64,000 nt of DNA from Cytidiella melzeri. Taxonomy: Eukaryota > Basidiomycota > Agaricomycetes > Polyporales > Irpicaceae. Made by a program: the position numbers and the translations under genes. This document shows positions 58,132 to 64,000 of the stretch, one piece after another. The notes beneath the pieces were generated by a model. It did no database searches and had not been told where the DNA came from. It saw only the letters and a list, made by a program, of their open reading frames with translations. The number at the start of each line of letters is the position of its first letter. Position 1 is the stretch's first letter. The stretch is taken from NCBI GenBank assembly GCA_022592445.1, contig JABYQR010000051.1, forward strand, positions 1 to 64,000. Reading direction: 5' to 3'.

Positions 58132-59543
58132 ATGCTCAGCGTAGCACCTACCGCGTCAGGCAGTGGCAGCAATGGCGCAGCCGCTGCACCGAGTACAATA
58201 ATTCTGTCGACTACAACAATGGTACGCGATGTAACACTGCGTTGTGATAATGACCGCTTAATGCGTGGATGGCAGGCGAAGTTCAAGCCAGCTAGGATTT
58301 TCAAGAACGCCATTGAACCATCTCCATTTCTGTCAACCGTTGGCAATAAGACGCAACAGCCAGAGCCATATCAGATCACTGGCATTGCGTTCGACGACCG
58401 AGGAGACCAGGTGCTCACGGCGTCGGAGGACGAGACGTTCCGTCTGTACAGCTGTAAAACCGGCAAGCAAGTTCCCCGTGAATCTGTGTGCTGCGTGCGC
58501 TTTGACTTATGGTGGATTGGATGTAGGCCGTTAAAGACGTTTTACTCGAAAAAGTACGGCGTCGACCTCCCGCGGTTCACGCACAAGAACACTGCTATTC
58601 TACACGCTTCGACGAAGGAAGACGACACCGTGCGATACCACTCACTCCACGATAACAAATATCTCCAGTACTTCCGAGGGCACAAAGGCAAAGTCGTATC
58701 CTTGGAGATGTCACCGGTCGACGATGGGTTCATGTCGGGGTCAATGGACAAGACAGTGAGGCTTTGGGACCTGCGTAGCCCACACTGCCGAGGCATGCTG
58801 AACTTGCCAGCGTCGCCCATTGTGGCGTATGACTCCACTGGTCTTGTATTTGCTGTGTCGGTCAGCGACTATTCGCGGATCCTCATATATGACCAGGCGA
58901 ATTTTGACAAGGCACCATTCCTCGTTATCGCACTTGAAGATCCGACTCTTAGCTTGATCAGCTATCCACCCCGACCAATATTTGTGACTTCCTTGTCGTT
59001 CTCCTCGAACGGGAAGTACCTGCTGGTTGGCTGCTCTGGCAACGCACACTATATTCTGGACAGCTTTGAAGGGCATTTACTTGCAAAACTCGAAGGACAT
59101 GTTGGATTGGAGCGAAGAAAAATGACAGCGAGGGAGAGCATGGAGCCTTCGAGAGGTAGCAGTGGCGAGGAAGTGTGCTGGACTCCGGACAGCAAGTTCG
59201 TCATTAGCGGGAGCTTGGACGGGAAAGTTGTTGTGTGGGATGTGCAAAACCTACCGGTGAAGGAGGGCCCGCTGGATCTCAAAGCGCCTCCACTGGTGCT
59301 GCAGCCAGTTGGCAAGCTCGAGGGCCACCCTGGGCCTTCCAGATGTGTCCGATTCAATCCCCGATTCTCGATGATGTGCACCGCAGGGCAGGAGCTGGTG
59401 AGTGGATTGGCACCGTTGTGTAAGATATGCTGAGCTGACGAACGATCAAGGCGTTCTGGTTGCCTGACATGACAGGGGACTTGGACGAGGCTGCAAAGGA
59501 GCTGTTGAAGAAGAAGAGCCAGGGGCCTTCGGCTGGGTTATAG
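58132..59543 (+). CDS. SWD2: WD40 protein Swd2/WDR82-like (COMPASS; cleavage and polyadenylation factor)
   Basis: A WD40 propeller. Blades are visible as ITGIAFDDRGDQVLTASEDE, VSLEMSPVDDGFMSGSMDKT followed by VRLWDLR, SLSFSSNGKYLLVGC and VCWTPDSKFVISGSLDGKVV followed by VWDVQ. FYSKKYGVDLPRFTHKNTAI and RYHSLHDNKYLQYFRGHKGK are close to the conserved core of Swd2/WDR82 (SKKYG...THH...T.RYLSLHDNKYIRYFxGH). That subunit links the H3K4 methylase complex to Pol II. A terminal intron at 59,400-59,452 leads to AFWLPDMTGDLDEAAKELLK and the TAG at 59,541-59,543. About 19 residues (VPRES to IGCR, near 58,471) do not belong to the fold and probably represent a short intron I could not place. The true start may be the later MVRDVTL. 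Confidence 0.85.
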
Positions 59544-59831
59544 TCTGTACGGGCACTCTTGTAGGTGTACAACGAGCTGGAGTTTGCATGTCAAGTCGCT
59601 GTGCAAGTGTAGATATTTATTCTCATTTTCGATATCGTTGACTGCTGGTGAACGATACTCCGTGAAACGCGCGCGCTTTCGACGGACACTAATAAGAGGC
59701 TGATCAGCTCCAGACAATCTCCAGACCTCCGCCTCCTAAACCATTCAGGAGCCACCGCCGCTTGCAATTGCCCAGATGGCGTACTTAGACATCTGCTCGT
59801 CGTCGTGGTCTACCTCGCCCCCTCCCTCCCA

Positions 59832-61534
59832 ATGCTGTCCTCGCACCTCGTCGACGCCAGATACGAACAGTCCCTCCTTCCGCTCAACGACGACTCTCCA
59901 CCCTCCACACCTTCCAAGTCGAAGTTTCGTATAAGCAGGGCCTACGTTCCGCACAGCCAAAAGCGGCTGTTCCTCTTCCTCTGCACCTTTGTCACCATCG
60001 CTACAGTCTTCCTCCTATCCGTCAAAGCACACAGGAGTCTTGGCTCGCGGGCTCGCTCATCACAGTCACTACCTCTCAATCAAACCGGCCTCAGTCTACC
60101 AGAAGATCAACACTCGCAATGGGTAGTAGGACCACCGACGCCTAGCTTTCGCGACAATCTTAGACCAGAGGTGCAGTATATCACCTCGTGGCTTTCCGCA
60201 GGCTGGAGTACGTACTGTCTCTGGTTTTGGTGGCAATGTACATCGGTCTAAAGAGCATGGTGCAGATAACGATGTTATGACCCACATGAACCTCATCTAC
60301 CTCGCCATGATCACCGACAGAGTCCCCATCGTCTCCATGTTCGTCCCGATGCACATTGGCGGCGACGCGCCTCCAATCCTCTTTGGAGATATTTTTGACG
60401 TGCCGCGTTTCACGCGCGAGTCCGGCTTCCCTCTCCTGGAGTGGTACGAGGTCAAGGACACGAAGAGCGAGACCTGGGATGATTTAGGGTGCTGGAATAC
60501 CTGGGAGGCCGTGCAGTACGGAGAACATTTTCCAAGGCACAGCGTCGTTCCTGAATATCTTCACCTCGGTGAGTACGACGTCGTCTCAACAGATGATACT
60601 CACTGACCTTATGCACCACTGACAGACATATCTTATACAAAGGCCCCCGAGTGGATTAAGCTGATATCAAACTATGAGCACGACAAGGGCTCTTCATTCT
60701 GGTCTTTGGCGCGTCTTGCCTTCCCCGAAGATCGCGAGCAAAACCTAGGCAGCATAAAGCCTTCTCCACTACATCACGCGATGCTCAACCCTGATGAGCA
60801 GTTGTTGTGCTACGATTACCTGTATTACGTTGGCGCATCCGTAGTAAGTGCACACATTCGAGGTTGTTGTACGCGGACATTGACAAAAGCGGTTGTAGAC
60901 GTCAGAATACGACTACACGTACTCTCCTGCTTGGCGGTATGTTGGCAAATACCTCCATTTCACCCAGAACGTCCAAGCCATTGCCCGTCAATACGTTACC
61001 CAGGCCTTCGGTCTACCCCAAACCGCACGTCTACCCGCAGTGAGTCACGTTCGTCTCTTTCGCTCAACGACGTCACATCTCATTCGTATTTACTAGTACA
61101 TCACCATTCATATCCGCCACGGAGACTTCAAGGACTGGTGCTGGGATGCCGAGAAATTTGAAGACTGCTTCGCCCCCCTCTCTGTCATCGCCCGCCGTGT
61201 GCAAGAAGTCAAAGATGAGCTGCTTGACACTAAAGGCATCCACATACCCATGAACCGCGTTATCATGACCAGCGACGAGTCTGATCCCAAGTGGTGGGCC
61301 GAAGTCGAAGCTCTGGGGTGGGTGCGGATGGATCACGGCGCGATGAGGACGGAGGAGAGGTACGGCAAGTGGTATCCTGTTATATTGGATGCTGCGATCC
61401 AGTCGGCGGGGGCTGGGTTTGTGGGGACGGATAGGTCGACATTTTCGATCTTGTCGAGGAGGAGAGTGCTGGATTGGAACGAGGGGGCGGCGAGGATGGT
61501 CAAGTGGGGAAGGAAGGGTGCTGACGATCATTAA
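59832..61534 (+). CDS. O-fucosyltransferase-like type II membrane protein
   Basis: ATG 59,832 (MLSSHLVDARYEQSLLPLND) follows a frame with no earlier ATG. A signal-anchor RLFLFLCTFVTIATVFLLSV near residue 50 predicts a type II Golgi protein. Later exons give LRPEVQYITSWLSAGWNNDV, MTHMNLIYLAMITDRVPIVS, WDDLGCWNTWEAVQYGEHFP and then YITIHIRHGDFKDWC. The HxRxGD element resembles the H-x-R-x-x-D nucleotide-sugar motif of O-fucosyltransferase-type enzymes. The end is MTSDESDPKWWAEVEALGWV ... GTDRSTFSILSRRRV with the stop at 61,534. The donor and acceptor are not known. Six or so short introns. Similar proteins are common in Agaricomycetes. Confidence 0.75.
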
Positions 61535-62549
61535 GGTCGTGGACTTTGCATGGGCTGCGGGATTCGGTTTTGTGCGGACTTACTGCAAGCTTTTTATATC
61601 TTTAGGGAATTTGGTGCGTAGACTAGAGGCATTTAAAGAGTAGGAGATACAGTTAGCGACTTGCAACTTTGTATACCATTGACATTCGCGTGTTGTGGCT
61701 ATAGTGCTAATGTATTGTTAATATTCGAAACGTGTAGGTGATATTGTCAGCAGGACGCCTCTGCTTGATTTACCCGCGCCACGTGCACTTCCCGCGAGTT
61801 GAACAAAATTCAGAAACCTGTCGAAAGGGTCCACACCCACTCCCAATCCAGCAGCGGCAGAGGGCAGTGCAAACAGACAACGCCCTCGCCTTTTACTAGG
61901 GCGTTCCGTGTTCTGCCCTCACCTCAATGCCGCAAATGCAATTTTTCAGCACTTCGCTTCGCTGCGATATGATCTTCTTATTTTAATACTACTGTTGAAG
62001 GCCCAGAAGTGAACTGGGGACATGAAGCAAATTATTTGCTCGGGAGGGTACTTCCACTCATTTAACTGCCTCACAGGAAACATATGTACATAGTGCTAGA
62101 CATTATGTACAAAGCTTGGTACTGATAGAATAGCTCTGTGGAGTCAAATGCAATGAATTTTGCACGCAGTTCATGAGTGAATGGTCATTGAATGGCTTAC
62201 AGGGCCAACATTTGTGTAAATTTTTGGGACAAAAATTGCAGTGTGCATTGGAAGACATATATGATGTCATAGTTAAATACTTGCTGGTATCTCTGGTCAA
62301 AGTGGCGAGAGTAGTAGAAGGTATGCATATGTGTTCAGGGTCCACGCCGATGTAATCAGCCACGCCACAATGGTTTTGCGCGGCTGCTCGGCATGCCTGT
62401 CGAACTGTAACCAATAACTTAACTGCCCTCGATACCTCCACGTGATAGAGCGCGTCTATTTGAATATCTGACGGACGTGGCAGAGTCGGAGCGAGCAGAT
62501 CTCTCTCCACAACGTCTTCCTGGTCTTACAGTCAACGAGTCTCGACACG
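61535..62549. other. Intergenic, 1 kb, no gene supported
   Basis: It lies between the glycosyltransferase-like gene and the next gene. A 135-codon minus-strand frame at 62,103-62,510 has no domain and overlaps the likely promoter of the downstream gene. Confidence 0.4.
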
Positions 62550-63689
62550 ATGCGGTTCGAGTCTTTCGTCGGTTTCGGTGCTGGAGTACTGGCGTTATGC
62601 CATATGGCTATCAGCTGTAAGCTGTATTTCTGGAGTGGGACCGAAACGTATGCTGAATGCTAACTATCGCCAGCTCCTCTCTCCTCACCTGGTCAGCCGG
62701 AAATTGTCGCTGTCGCTGCGTTCCCTGAGGATAATGCGTTCCACCGTGCGTCCCTTGAACACGTCTCTTTCCTTGAGCAACGTCTGAAGAAGCCATGTAG
62801 ATGTGGTCAATGGCCAGAAGAACAATATATTTGTCACGATCGAAAACAAGTCGGACCGCAACGTCACTGTACAAAGTATTGGTGGCTCCTTCCATCAAGT
62901 TGACTCAAATAAGTTGGTCAAGAATGTAAGTCCTAACTACGTGCACCGTGTAATGTGTAGTGCTAAGCTCACAATCTCTTGCCAGATAACCGCTGTTCCT
63001 TACAAAGTCCCTTTATTGGAGGGTTCCAAGCTACAGCTTCCTTTCAACTTCCACAGCGAGTAAGTCTTCTCGCATGTCGCTTCTTTATCTTTCTCTGATT
63101 ATAATCCATAGGTTCAGGGTATGTTCGCCGCCTTCGGAACAGACATCGTCCTGACTATTCTTCAGCCCGGTGATTTGAGACTGACTCTCTGGGTTGACCA
63201 CGTTGCCGACGTGCGTTTCGCTCATTTTTTCTCTGCTACATTGTCTAATATAACATACAGGGCGAGACATCTCGCGTTCACGCCTACGAATCGGTTGTAA
63301 CTATTGTCGAGCCTGAAGGTTCATGGCTCGATTGGAAACTGTGCGTATTTAATGTTTGTGAGGGTACAACAGAGCCTGATTGTATGTTCGTTAGTTGGCT
63401 GACCTACGCAATTGTTTCTGCCGGTCTGGGAGGTCTCGGTTACTACACATACCTCACGTTCATCCCCCAGCCCAAGAAGCGCAAGACAGCGCCGTCAGCA
63501 GTCAGCGCACCCGTTGGTACAGTTACTGCAACTGGTGCAGGTGGCTACCAAGAGGAGTGGATCCCCGAACACCACTTCAAAAAACCCAAGACTCGCAGGA
63601 CGAAATCTGGCGCTGCCACGAGCGGGGATGAGACGAGCGGGGCGGAGGTGAGCATGTCTGAGGTCAGGAAGAGGAAGGGAAAGAAGTGA
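62550..63689 (+). CDS. TRAP-alpha/Irc22-like ER membrane protein
   Basis: ATG 62,550 begins a signal peptide (MRFESFVGFGAGVLALCHMA). After an intron at about 62,617-62,673 comes SSPLSSPGQPEIVAVAAFPE, then HHVVNGQKNNIFVTIENKSD and NVTVQSIGGSFHQVDSN. PYKVPLLEGSKLQLPFNFHS and FAAFGTDIVLTILQPGDLRL follow. This is the luminal beta-sandwich of signal-sequence-receptor-alpha/Irc22 proteins. A single membrane span LTYAIVSAGLGGLGYYTYLT is followed by a basic cytosolic tail (PQPKKRKT to EVRKRKGKK), stop TGA 63,687-63,689. The family associates with the Sec61 translocon in animals; the fungal role is less clear. Confidence 0.8.
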
Positions 63690-64000
63690 TTGTTTGCGAG
63701 ACAAAAATTAGCACAACAGTGCTATGACACAAGTCCCACCGTTATTTATTGTATTCTTCTGCGTTTGCAGCTACTTGACACTCGGTATCTCAGAATACAA
63801 TGCTTGACTGTATGAATTGCAGTGCCACCACTGCATGATATGTGTAAGGTATGCTGTCAGGCAATTGCTGGATGCTACAAGGTGGATGGGGCATCGTAGA
63901 GTTATATGCGGGGTAGGAAGCTTGCTTCGTCGTCTCAAGCATGTCTACACGTCTATGTGCTTGTATCCCTGAACCTATAGCCATTTCAACATGACGAGGC
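63690..64000. other. Right edge of window, no gene seen
   Basis: It is the 3' region of the TRAP-alpha-like gene. No supported coding sequence. Confidence 0.4.

Overview
The window is nuclear DNA of a filamentous basidiomycete, most likely an Agaricomycete. The genes are interrupted by many introns of about 45-70 nt with GTRNGT...YAG borders. The families DUF6593, DUF6533 and multigene class I sesquiterpene synthases are typical of that group. The transposable elements (chromodomain Gypsy, Copia, LINE, hAT-like) fit the same lineage. No species can be named from sequence alone. All gene models were spliced by eye, so exon edges are inference unless stated.

Layout. 1-21 kb is gene-rich: the 3' end of a MYND zinc-finger gene (+), a ~1,300-residue disordered/coiled-coil protein (-), a membrane-anchored copper amine oxidase (-), a 691-bp TA-flanked MITE-like element, an NAD-dependent epimerase/reductase (+), a DUF6593 protein (+), acetate kinase (-), a DUF6533 membrane protein (+) and homocitrate synthase, the first step of lysine synthesis (-).

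21.3-44.4 kb is a nest of transposable elements. A decayed LINE-like element carries a full-length Ty3/Gypsy chromovirus (22,311-28,331, TSD CATGG), a 3.39-kb hAT-like element (32,957-36,344, TSD ATAGAAAT) and a solo LTR (37,328-37,563, TSD CTTGC). A second, older hAT-like element (37,688-44,368) is split by an apparently intact, very young Copia element (38,114-43,619, TSD CACAG).

44.6-64 kb is gene-rich again: a small secreted protein (+), the SWR1 subunit Vps71/ZNHIT1 (-), a reading frame that joins cystathionine beta-lyase directly to mevalonate kinase (-), two tail-to-tail sesquiterpene synthase paralogues, RPB5 (-) sharing a 146-bp divergent promoter with the COMPASS WD40 subunit Swd2 (+), an O-fucosyltransferase-like type II membrane protein (+) and a TRAP-alpha/Irc22-like ER protein (+).

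How the genes fit together. Most are unrelated housekeeping genes. The exception is the 46.5-54.3 kb stretch, where mevalonate kinase, which makes isoprenoid precursors, lies 1.7 kb from two sesquiterpene synthases, which use farnesyl diphosphate. The most unusual sequence-level observations are the lyase-kinase fusion frame and the amine oxidase active-site motif, whose codons appear to be assembled from exons of 11 nt and 2 nt.
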